From Flavobacterium noncentrifugens (GTDB lineage Bacteria; Bacteroidota; Bacteroidia; Flavobacteriales; Flavobacteriaceae), in the NCBI RefSeq assembly GCF_900100375.1, contig NZ_FNEZ01000002.1, positions 1 to 64,000 of the forward strand: 64,000 nt of DNA. Reading direction: 5' to 3'. Position 1 is the stretch's first letter. Each line of letters begins with the position of its first letter. Both the position numbers and the translations under genes were made by a program. Positions 51,048 through 59,141 of the stretch are shown here, one piece after another. A model generated the notes under the pieces. It was not told the DNA's origin. It did not search any database and saw only the letters and a program-made list of their open reading frames with translations.

Positions 51048-52616
51048 CTATAGTTCAAATTTCTTAGACAAAGTGTTTAATGTAAAAATGGACTTTTCTA
51101 AAATATCATCTAGAATTTCTGTATATTCCTTTTTGTCCACCTCGAAATATTCAAGTGCTTTTTTACATTCTTTATTAGTTTCACTGAAACTATGAGCAAT
51201 TAATCCGGATCGTAAGTTTTGTAAGTGCCTTAGAAATTCAAACATTTGTGGAATTTTCATTTCATTGGATTCTATAAACTTTTCAAGTTTTGTTATCCCT
51301 TTTGTATTTGGAGGGAATTCTAAACCCTTTGAAATTTCATTTTCGTTAATGCGATCAATTGTAAGCTTCACTATCGTTAATGTTTGTTCACAAAAGGACT
51401 TGATATTATTAGATGAAATAGAATGTAAAGATTTAAAAATGTATTCATCCTTTTTCGAAAGAGGTTTATAAAAATAGTAACCAAATTTTGCTTTCCATTT
51501 CTCATTGAACTCAGTAAACTTTTCTTTAAAAAATAAATCTACTGCCTCAGAGTTTTCAGCCCAATTACCTTCGATCATTGTTGTGTAATAAGTTCTGCTA
51601 ATTCCCATTCCTTCTTCAGGAGCGATGTTATATTGCTTCCAATGAAGTTGTTCTTTATGCGGAAGAATACGTAAATCTCTCAGAAATACTGGAACATAAG
51701 TTCGAACGTTATTATCAATTTTTAAATGAAAGAATTTGGAATTCACACTCATCGATTCTACGTCATAACTTTCGGGATTATTGTAATATTTATCTAAAAC
51801 TTCTTTTTTAAAGAAGGTTAGAGTGAAATGATTCTCTTCTGCATCACATTTTTCAAATATTAGTTCACCGTTTTCATCATATCCAATTATAAATTCTTCG
51901 CATTTTGATTTATCTAAATCAAAATGTGTTTTTTTGATTGAATTTGGTTCAATCAAGACTTTTCCGAGAATCCAACTTTGAGTTGTTCCTCCAAGATTCC
52001 GGATTAGGTGATTATAGTTTATACCAGCCTCGCTAATGTTACTTTCTCCAAAATTGAGTTCCCAATCACTTGGAACTTTCTTGACAAGTCTCATGTAATC
52101 AAAGCAAATAACAAAGTGCATATCTCGAATTGTGATATACTCCTTTAAATATTTAATTTTAATTTTTATTAAGTTTGGTTCAATAATCATGACTTCATCT
52201 TGTTCACCATAATCATCAATGTAAAGGAACTTTCGATTCTGTTTATCACTACCAGTTTCGTAAAGATTAAAATACAAAACAAATTCTTCGGAAATATCAA
52301 TATATCTAACTGGATTTTGCTGCAATGAAAACGACCTGGAAAATATAAAAGGCTCTAGACCTTCCTCTGCATAAGTTTTATAAGAATTATCTCCAAATAC
52401 CGAAGGTTTTCCTTCACTACCAATATGAATTGGCCAATGGTAATTTTCAGTGAAATTCGACAAATAATCATTTGAAACCAAGCAACAATAAATACCAGCA
52501 GAATCGTTGTGATCTTCATGAGACGATTCATAAATTTTCAGCCAACCATTTTTCAAAAGAAATTTTGTTTGAATATCTTGAATTTTATCCTTAAGTAAAA
52601 AATAGTCTATGTCCAT
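51048..52616 (-). CDS. Hypothetical protein with C-terminal HEPN-like segment
   Basis: A 522-aa protein of no family I know. The first ~330 residues are beta-rich and acidic, without a signal peptide (GIYCCLVSNDYLSNFTENYH; YIDISEEFVLYFNLYETG). The last ~150 residues are helical and contain LQNLRSGLIAHSFSE, an R-x5-H pair like the RNase motif of HEPN domains. Nucleic-acid cleavage in a defence context is therefore possible but only inferred. It sits alone between repeats E and D, in one cassette-like unit. Confidence 0.7.
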   Translation of the reverse strand: MDIDYFLLKDKIQDIQTKFLLKNGWLKIYESSHEDHNDSAGIYCCLVSNDYLSNFTENYHWPIHIGSEGKPSVFGDNSYKTYAEEGLEPFIFSRSFSLQQNPVRYIDISEEFVLYFNLYETGSDKQNRKFLYIDDYGEQDEVMIIEPNLIKIKIKYLKEYITIRDMHFVICFDYMRLVKKVPSDWELNFGESNISEAGINYNHLIRNLGGTTQSWILGKVLIEPNSIKKTHFDLDKSKCEEFIIGYDENGELIFEKCDAEENHFTLTFFKKEVLDKYYNNPESYDVESMSVNSKFFHLKIDNNVRTYVPVFLRDLRILPHKEQLHWKQYNIAPEEGMGISRTYYTTMIEGNWAENSEAVDLFFKEKFTEFNEKWKAKFGYYFYKPLSKKDEYIFKSLHSISSNNIKSFCEQTLTIVKLTIDRINENEISKGLEFPPNTKGITKLEKFIESNEMKIPQMFEFLRHLQNLRSGLIAHSFSETNKECKKALEYFEVDKKEYTEILDDILEKSIFTLNTLSKKFEL

Positions 52617-52644
52617 TGTTTTGATACTCGTCGTTTAAGTCTTT

Positions 52645-52786
52645 CTGCTAACGTTTGGCCGCTAACTGTCAGTTGCTGATGAAAGCGAGCCGAGTGTTCT
52701 CTGCCAAGATAAAACTTTCTTCGTGAAAACAAAACTTTCTGTAACCCGAAAATCAGCAATTTCAGTTAGCGGCGGTTAGTGGTAGT
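52645..52786 (-). repeat. 140-bp attC-like repeat, copy E
   Basis: The best preserved copy. Paired outer boxes CTAAC (52648-52652) / GTTAG (52775-52779), a perfect inner arm GCTAACTG (52661-52668) / CAGTTAGC (52763-52770) and a third paired arm TTGCTGA / TCAGCAA. It begins 6 bp after the stop of the 452-aa gene. A 25-nt internal block is identical to copy A. Confidence 0.85.
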
Positions 52787-52792
52787 GTTTAT

Positions 52793-54151
52793 TTAAGATA
52801 AGGTTTCCAATAAGGTCGTTGCTATATTACTTGGATAAATCGAATCGTATAGTATTTTTGAAATTATACCTCCACCGACAAGCATAGATTTATCGTTTTC
52901 GGGATTAGTTATTTGGATAGCTCTTTTATTGACTGTAAATATAACTTTCATCTTTTCTTTTTGCTTTAATTTCATTGTTTCTTTTTCAGTCAATAGTTTG
53001 ACTTCGAAACCTGTGTCTTTAAAAATTTGTATTAAGGCATCTATATTTAAACCGATTATTAACTTTAAGTCTCCAGTAAGTATGTCAATCATAAAATCTG
53101 GAGGTAGCGGTTTTGCAAAAAGTGGTTCTGACACATTCCCAGCTATGGATATAAAATCTATAATTATATGATTTTCTGTTTCGTTTTCAAGGATTCCCTT
53201 TATAGTAAAGCCCGCCATAATTCTCCCTTCATCACGATAAAGGCCAATATGTAAGCATCCTCTATCAATTACATTATATGCCCAAACAGATGACTCTAAC
53301 TTCTCATGAAGATTTTGAAATTCAGAAGAATAAGTTATTGTAGGATTCTTAGGTGTAGAAACGGTTATTTTTTCCCCTGTTTTTGGATCATCACCTTCGT
53401 CTTTATTTATAACTTCAATTGCGCGAAATGCTCTTTCTTGTTGGCGCAGTACTCTATCTAATTGCTTTGTAGTGTTTTTATCATAACTTGAAATTTCACT
53501 TTTCAATTCTTCAATTGGAAATTCAGGATCGTGCATTTTTTTAATTAGATCAGCAATTTTTTCATTTACCGCACCTTCTTTGAGTTCCATTATACCAACG
53601 TTTTTATCGGTTCTAACCAGTAAATCTCCTATTTGCACAAAATGAGTTAGATCAGATAGAAGAGCAAAGTTTTCAGGTGACTTATTTATTTCATTAGCTA
53701 CTTTAATTGCGTGATCGAGGTTTGAAGAATCTAAAGTTTTTGTAGATTCACCAATATATAGTCGTCTTGACACATGGATTTCCCCGCCAATTAATTGCCA
53801 TGCTATTCCATCTGCAATATGAAAATATGTATTTAGCCGATGTTCAATAACATCTATAATGTGTTGCGATTTTTCTGCAGCTTCTTTGTTTCTTTGTCTG
53901 CGATTTTCTTTTAGTTCAATTTTTTTTTCTCGTAAAAGTGCTTGATAGTAAAGAACTTCCTCAATTATTAAGTTTTGTGCTAACTTGAAGCCTTCATGAG
54001 TTTTTTCAGTAAACAATTTTACTATATCCTTACTCCAGGTGTTAGGTAATGAGAACATTTTAACTTTTGATTCAATTGCTTTAATGCCATTGCTAAATGC
54101 TAAATCACAAATCTCTTTCAACTTTTTTTTGTACTCTTCTTTTGATTTCAT
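52793..54151 (-). CDS. Hypothetical protein, possible PD-(D/E)xK nuclease
   Basis: A 452-aa protein with a helical, Lys/Glu-rich N terminus and a central region with FVQIGDLLVRTDKNVGIMELKEG. The Asp followed by ELK is like the D...ExK core of PD-(D/E)xK nucleases. The C-terminal half has HIGLYRDEGRIMAGFTIKG and a final VGGGIISKILYDS. No family name comes to mind. It is the first gene of the repeat-bounded chain, with a half-site upstream and repeat E just downstream. Defence nuclease is an inference. Confidence 0.7.
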   Translation of the reverse strand: MKSKEEYKKKLKEICDLAFSNGIKAIESKVKMFSLPNTWSKDIVKLFTEKTHEGFKLAQNLIIEEVLYYQALLREKKIELKENRRQRNKEAAEKSQHIIDVIEHRLNTYFHIADGIAWQLIGGEIHVSRRLYIGESTKTLDSSNLDHAIKVANEINKSPENFALLSDLTHFVQIGDLLVRTDKNVGIMELKEGAVNEKIADLIKKMHDPEFPIEELKSEISSYDKNTTKQLDRVLRQQERAFRAIEVINKDEGDDPKTGEKITVSTPKNPTITYSSEFQNLHEKLESSVWAYNVIDRGCLHIGLYRDEGRIMAGFTIKGILENETENHIIIDFISIAGNVSEPLFAKPLPPDFMIDILTGDLKLIIGLNIDALIQIFKDTGFEVKLLTEKETMKLKQKEKMKVIFTVNKRAIQITNPENDKSMLVGGGIISKILYDSIYPSNIATTLLETLS

Positions 54152-54182
54152 GTTGGATGATTATTTTGTGTAGAAAACATTA

Positions 54183-54193
54183 CCACTAACGTA
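54183..54193 (-). repeat. Half-site of the cassette-type repeat (F)
   Basis: On the minus strand ACGTTAGTGG lies 35 bp before the 452-aa gene. It matches the right-hand box of the full repeats, but no left half is nearby. It would mark the first junction of the chain. Confidence 0.3.
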
Positions 54194-54229
54194 ATGTAAG
54201 CGAATAAATATACTATTATTTATTTTTAC

Positions 54230-54256
54230 AAAAAAAAAGACCGCAAGGCGGCCTTC
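54230..54256 (-). terminator. Terminator of the XRE gene
   Basis: On the minus strand AAGGCCGC / GCGGTCTT with a 3-nt loop and nine T. It separates the regulator from the cassette-like chain. Confidence 0.75.
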
Positions 54257-54287
54257 AAAATTCAAATGTGATATTTGACATTTGAGT

Positions 54288-54665
54288 TTAAATTTTACCC
54301 TTAATTTCGGATATCAATCTCTCATAAAGTTTTCTGTTTTCCTCATAAGCTTCTATTAGCTTATCTAATGGATTGAATGTACAGTGATTATTAAACGTAG
54401 CCTCACTGTCGTTAAAACTATTAAAGCTATTAAAATAATTTATTACTCCTTCTTCAGAAAAGTTTATAATTGCCTCAACGCTTACCCCAAGTGCTTTTGC
54501 AACATCTTGTAATTTATCATCTTCAATAGTCTCGCTATTTTCCATTATAGAAATTGCTTGTTGATTTGTGCCAAGCGCTGCGGCAAGCGCTTCCTGTTTC
54601 ATGTCTTTTAATTCGCGGATGCGACTGATTTTTCGGCCTATATGGTTTTTGGATGGAGTGTTCAT
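54288..54665 (-). CDS. XRE family helix-turn-helix regulator
   Basis: A 125-aa protein. An N-terminal HTH of about 60 residues (RIRELKDMKQEALAAALGTNQQAISIMEN) recognises DNA; the C-terminal part is helical (LDKLIEAYEENRKLYERL). Between them is a low-complexity stretch NYFNSFNSFND from a short DNA repeat. It is divergent from the two NTase-HEPN genes with a 166-bp gap, so it may control them, but it could equally regulate the island. Confidence 0.88.
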   Translation of the reverse strand: MNTPSKNHIGRKISRIRELKDMKQEALAAALGTNQQAISIMENSETIEDDKLQDVAKALGVSVEAIINFSEEGVINYFNSFNSFNDSEATFNNHCTFNPLDKLIEAYEENRKLYERLISEIKGKI

Positions 54666-54831
54666 AATTCAAAAGTATTAATTGTGATTGAAACGCAGTA
54701 AATGTAAAAAACATAAATGAAAATGTAGGATACAGGGAAAAATGATTCGGTACATGAACCGGTCTTTTTTACTTGCAGCTATTAACAAAAATACAATTTT
54801 TCGAATATGTTTTACTTTAAAATTACAAATT

Positions 54832-56550
54832 ATGGATTTTACTTTGAGAATTCCAAATGACTTGCCGCAGCGGCAGGCGTTGGAGCAGGCCATTTCGCGC
54901 CTACTAACTTATGTTGATGCAGGATCGGTTTACGTTTCCCGTGGCCATGAGAACGGCCCACCTGTCATGGTCACCTTTATACTGAAAAAGAATTGCGGAC
55001 AAAGCGGCGATGCGGTAGCGCGAATGTCACAGAAAGTTACGCGGGATTATTCTGAATTTGCCTTTCATTTCTTTAACGCTACGGTGGCTTCGCAGGAATT
55101 TAACGAGGGCAGGCCGTACTTTTACCGCCATTGTACTTCGTTAGAGTTGGTTTACCATGAGCCGGGCAATAAAGTGTATTATCCTGCTTTTTTCAATGCA
55201 AAAAAGGTAATAAGGAAGGCTTTTGAATATACCGGAGATAAAAGCATTGCCAAAGACTATGTCATAAAAGCGGATGTCTATATCAATATGGACGATCATC
55301 TTGCCGCCGCCAATCACCTCCATAGTGCGCTATGGTATTTGTATTCCTGTGTCTGCGAAATGACATTGCCTGAAGGGGAAGGTTCAAAAAGTTTAATGAA
55401 ACAATATGGACGGGCAGTCGGTGTCGCTCCATCACTCAAGGCAATCCTTGACATACAAAATCCCGAGGATAATGAAATCTTTACCATGTTAGTTACTGCT
55501 GACAGCTGCTCCCGGGGAAATTACAGCATGGCCGCTATTCCGGTCTCCCTGCTTGAAAGAGCGAAAAGCAAAATTCGATCCATTAACTGGGAAGCAGGCA
55601 AGATCATCAAAAATTATTCAAAGACGATCAAGGCGAAAGCTGACGACATGAACAACCAGTTGTTCCTGGGCAAAGCATTTGCATCAGGAAACCTGCAGTT
55701 CAATTATATCATGGCGCAGGTGTTGGCAGAAATCAGCGGCATCATTGCCGGATTGCTGCCAACACGGGCTATTTATTGTTTTGGCTATACTACTTGCCCT
55801 ATAAATGAAGAGGCCAAAAGAAGCGGATTCACCAAGGACTTTCCGGGCTATCATTTTTATGTATTGGTACACAGCAGGGAAAACCGGGAAGATATAACGG
55901 CTTTAATCCAGGCTGCGGTGCGGGACCGGTTTGAAGGCAAGCATCGCGTAACGATCCTTATCCACAGGTTAAAGAATCTGCGGAAGCAAAGCCATAACCA
56001 AATGTATTTCTTCGAAAGCGTAGTGAACAGGGGCTTGCTTGTTTACAATGACCCTCAGCTACCGGTAAATTTCATACCTGAAGGATCGACTAAGGATCAT
56101 GACCATTCCAAAACATTTTGGATGAACCGTATCATGGCGGCTACGCAACTAATGGATTCCGCGACTGAACTCACCACAAATGACCAGGCACTTTTAAAGA
56201 ACACTTTATTGCACCAAGCCACGGAGCAGATTGCGTTGGGAATTATTGAATTGTTTTTGGGTTACCATCCCGCAACACATTCCCTTGCTTGTTTGTTGTC
56301 GCTTGTTGCATTTACGCAGGAAATTGAAATTCCGTTTGGTAATACTACTGAGCAGGAGCAACGTCTTTACAAATTGCTTACCGCGCATATTGGCGCATTG
56401 CGCCACCAAGACCTGAAGCTTTACGATATCGCCGACAGTAATGTGCTTTTTGGCCAATGCCAGGCATTTCTTGAAGACGCCAAACGAATTGGCAGTACAG
56501 TAATCAAACATTTAGAATCAACAAACATTCAACTTACTCAATTATCATAA
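54832..56550 (+). CDS. Tandem NTase-HEPN protein
   Basis: About 572 aa from the ATG at 54832 (a frame opens earlier at 54742, but the paralogous next gene starts at the equivalent position). It reads as two repeats of NTase-like plus HEPN domains. The first NTase-like part ends at FYRHCTSLELVYHEP, followed by a HEPN (AAANHLHSALWYLYSCVC). The second NTase part has YCFGYTTCP in place of the usual GS motif and FFESVVNRGLLVYNDP, followed by a HEPN (LLHQATEQIALGIIELFLGYHPATHSL, read in parts). The catalytic NTase motif looks degenerate. Three bases separate it from the next gene. Confidence 0.75.
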   Translation: MDFTLRIPNDLPQRQALEQAISRLLTYVDAGSVYVSRGHENGPPVMVTFILKKNCGQSGDAVARMSQKVTRDYSEFAFHFFNATVASQEFNEGRPYFYRHCTSLELVYHEPGNKVYYPAFFNAKKVIRKAFEYTGDKSIAKDYVIKADVYINMDDHLAAANHLHSALWYLYSCVCEMTLPEGEGSKSLMKQYGRAVGVAPSLKAILDIQNPEDNEIFTMLVTADSCSRGNYSMAAIPVSLLERAKSKIRSINWEAGKIIKNYSKTIKAKADDMNNQLFLGKAFASGNLQFNYIMAQVLAEISGIIAGLLPTRAIYCFGYTTCPINEEAKRSGFTKDFPGYHFYVLVHSRENREDITALIQAAVRDRFEGKHRVTILIHRLKNLRKQSHNQMYFFESVVNRGLLVYNDPQLPVNFIPEGSTKDHDHSKTFWMNRIMAATQLMDSATELTTNDQALLKNTLLHQATEQIALGIIELFLGYHPATHSLACLLSLVAFTQEIEIPFGNTTEQEQRLYKLLTAHIGALRHQDLKLYDIADSNVLFGQCQAFLEDAKRIGSTVIKHLESTNIQLTQLS

Positions 56551-56553
56551 GCC

Positions 56554-57798
56554 ATGGAACATACAATTAAAATACCTGAAAATCATCCGGAACGCGAACT
56601 TTTATTAAAAACAGTAACAACCTTACTGGAATTTCTTCCGCTGCATTCGGTTTACATTTCAACGAACAGCAATTTGACAGATAAAACTATTGTTACCCTG
56701 TTTCTTTCGGAATACTGTGAAGAGGAGTCCGATACCATTTCTCCTTTGGTTGCGAGAGTGTTCGAACCCCTGCCAAACTTTTCGTTTACGCTTTTTGAAT
56801 ATTGGTGGGCAGAATGTCTTTGGAAAGAAGGCAGTCCGTTTTTTATGCGCCACGCTACTGCGGACGAACTTGTGTATTGTTCGGATCCTGATAACAGGAT
56901 TTTTAGTACTAAAGATTCCGACATCAAAAAGCGGCTTAGGAAAGCGACCGTATTTTACGACAACCAACATGTGGAAGCCTCAGGGTTTTTACGGCATGTC
57001 ACCTTTTACAGCCGTTACGGAAAGCTTGCCGAAGCGGCGTTCCATCTGCACCAGACATTGCAGTCCACTTATTTTATTGTGTCGTGGCTGACTACCGGTG
57101 ATACTTTTACGAATGAAAGTGTAGCCGAACAACAGCAGCATGTTGCGGATTTTGCACCTTATTTTGGAAAACTTTTTGATCCTGAAAATGCGGAAGAATG
57201 GGATGCGTTGATACAGCTTGACAATTCGTGTAAAGTGGTTCGTTATGACCAGACGCATGAATTCACGGCCGAGGCAATTGCCCTTGCGACTGAAAAAACC
57301 GAACTGATGAGAAAGGAGGCTTATAAATTATTTAAAGAAATTATTGCGAAGTGTAAGGCGAGAGGCAATACCGAAGCTACAGTAATAGTAGATGCGCCGG
57401 ACAGCAATGCGGAGACGACAATAGAGGAGCCCGATCATATTGAATTTAATCCCGACGTTCAAAAATTCGCTGATAAGTTAACGAAGATTGCCTATTTCCG
57501 GACACTAATGCCACACAATTGGAAGCCAGGAATTTTTCAGGCGAGGCTGGAATTTTACAGCTATTCTAATTTGGGTTTTGTAATCAGTGACCTAATGAAA
57601 ATTGCACTGCATACGATTTATAATGATGGCTCACAGAATTCAGGTGAAGTGATAGACCCGAGCAGCCACGTTGCAAGCTTGTTGGAAGTTATTGACCAGT
57701 TGTTGCCTTTGAGTGAATTTGAAATGCTCGATGGCTGCCATGAATTGTATTTGAAGCTTGAGGCACAGGCCAAGGCTAATGAATCACATAGTGACTAG
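56554..57798 (+). CDS. NTase-HEPN protein, paralogue
   Basis: A 414-aa protein related to the upstream gene: the start MEHTIKIPENHPERELLLK parallels MDFTLRIPNDLPQRQALEQ, then comes a single NTase-like region ending FFMRHATADELVYCSDP and a HEPN-like helical domain (AAFHLHQTLQSTYFIVSWL). The C-terminal ~150 residues are different, with no motif. The 3-bp gap implies co-expression and perhaps a complex. NTase-HEPN proteins include toxin-antitoxin pairs; here both functions could be in each chain. Role inferred. Confidence 0.72.
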   Translation: MEHTIKIPENHPERELLLKTVTTLLEFLPLHSVYISTNSNLTDKTIVTLFLSEYCEEESDTISPLVARVFEPLPNFSFTLFEYWWAECLWKEGSPFFMRHATADELVYCSDPDNRIFSTKDSDIKKRLRKATVFYDNQHVEASGFLRHVTFYSRYGKLAEAAFHLHQTLQSTYFIVSWLTTGDTFTNESVAEQQQHVADFAPYFGKLFDPENAEEWDALIQLDNSCKVVRYDQTHEFTAEAIALATEKTELMRKEAYKLFKEIIAKCKARGNTEATVIVDAPDSNAETTIEEPDHIEFNPDVQKFADKLTKIAYFRTLMPHNWKPGIFQARLEFYSYSNLGFVISDLMKIALHTIYNDGSQNSGEVIDPSSHVASLLEVIDQLLPLSEFEMLDGCHELYLKLEAQAKANESHSD

Positions 57799-58655
57799 GA
57801 ATCAGTATTGTCGGAGTCCTGAATCTTGACGTTAGGGTCGGTTGTTACTTGTCAGACTCTAATCTGCATAGTTTTGGCAATTGCTGTTTTACTACAATTT
57901 TTCAAAAGAAAAAAAGAAAAAAAAGAAAGTCGTTTATTGAATCGGGAATTTCAAATAAGCCAGGTTTTTAAAATCAAATACTACCCGCAGGGTGGAGATT
58001 TTATTTTAAACCCGCAGGGCTTGAACCTGGCGTTTTGAAATGACCGGTTATCTTCCCTTTCTTTTATTTGTTTTTTGTTGGGATTCTGCTCTTCCGGTTG
58101 CCGCGATTTTTCTGGGGCAATCTAACACCCCCGAGCACCGCAGAAAAATAAATGTAGCCTGCGGAATTTATTTTTTGAGGAGCGACGTGGCGGTGTTGCG
58201 GCAATTGACCCGCCACCGCAGGACGGGAACGCAACGAAGCTTGCGGAGTGGAGAGCAGTACTGCGAGCGTGAAACGGCAGGGAAAAAATTAAGGCCTGGC
58301 CACGCAGTGACCTTACCTTGATTTAGGGCAAAGCGCAGCGGTGCCACCCTGATGGCGCGGGCAAGGCGGCAACCGCCAAATTAACAAGCGGCGGCAGACG
58401 CAAACACGGCAACTGTAGCTTGCGGAAGTTGTGGTGTTGTGGATGCAAAGCCGCGACGAACGACGCACTGAGCCGTGTGAAGACCACGACGAAAAAAGGC
58501 AAATGCAAAGTGCTTCTTTTTAAAGCTTTTTGCATTTGCTTTTTTGAGTGTACTGCAGAACGGAAGGAGGCACGACTGACTGGAGCAGCGTGGCGGAACT
58601 AAGGCGAAGAAGGAGAGAGACCGCTTGATTGCCCGTATAAAATGAAAATGGTTTT
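57799..58655. other. GC-rich non-coding stretch
   Basis: About 850 bp with no convincing gene. From about 58100 to 58480 the base composition is much richer in G and C than its AT-rich surroundings, with words such as CGGCGGCAGACGC and GCCGCGACGAACGACGCAC. The short frames present have no sensible composition or start. It recalls intergenic DNA near mobilisation genes of Bacteroidota conjugative elements, but that is memory, not evidence. Confidence 0.5.
58499..58539 (+). terminator. Hairpin in the GC-rich stretch
   Basis: GCAAATGCAAA / TTTGCATTTGC with an internal smaller hairpin and T-rich tail on the plus strand. A transcription stop or a structured RNA end. Confidence 0.45.
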
Positions 58656-59141
58656 TTAGGAATCTTCCATTTCAATTCGACCCAAAGCAAAAGTTTTTTC
58701 AAATTTTTTATCAGTGACGAACACGCCCACATTATAGGATTGATAATTTCCTGCAATAATAACCATAATTGGTTCAGGACATTTGTAATCATTAGATTTT
58801 GCAATTTTCTTCATTTGTGAAAGGTCTTGAGAACTTGGTGTAATAGTACCATTGGGATGGTAATGCCATTCACCTAAATAATATTCGTTCTTCTTCCATG
58901 ATTTTGATAATAATGTTGATAATCCTTTGACACCTCGAACAAACCAATATCTTCCCGATTTGCTGTCTGAAGTTGGGCCGACAATATTCGATATAGTAGC
59001 CGTCGTAGTGTCGAAATATTGGCCTAAAAGGATTCCACCAGTTTCATTGATGCCGGCAGTACGAATATATGACACCATTGAATCGATATGCCGCTGTTCA
59101 AGTATAACCCTAACGTCAAAATCTTTGTATCTAAAAATCAT
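58656..59141 (-). CDS. cap3: CBASS JAB/Mov34 isopeptidase Cap3
   Basis: A 161-aa JAMM metalloprotease. Glu33 (NETGGILLG), His92 and His94 (EWHYHPNG), Ser102 and Asp105 (TPSSQDLSQM) make the full JAMM set with correct spacing. Cap3 cleaves the CD-NTase-target conjugates made by Cap2 and so tunes the system. Its start overlaps the Cap2 stop by 4 bp, giving translational coupling. Last gene of the CBASS operon. Confidence 0.95.
   Translation of the reverse strand: MIFRYKDFDVRVILEQRHIDSMVSYIRTAGINETGGILLGQYFDTTTATISNIVGPTSDSKSGRYWFVRGVKGLSTLLSKSWKKNEYYLGEWHYHPNGTITPSSQDLSQMKKIAKSNDYKCPEPIMVIIAGNYQSYNVGVFVTDKKFEKTFALGRIEMEDS

Noticed and set aside
48994..54193. CRISPR array
   Set aside because: The repeats are 140 bp, palindromic and separated by whole genes, not 25-40 bp repeats with short spacers.
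57826..58038. 70-codon frame with one hydrophobic stretch
   Set aside because: TTG start only, low-complexity Lys run and no homology I recognise; kept as part of the non-coding block.
58040..58535. Frames of 70-93 codons in the GC-rich block
   Set aside because: Arg/Thr/Gly-rich composition from GC content, no domain on either strand.
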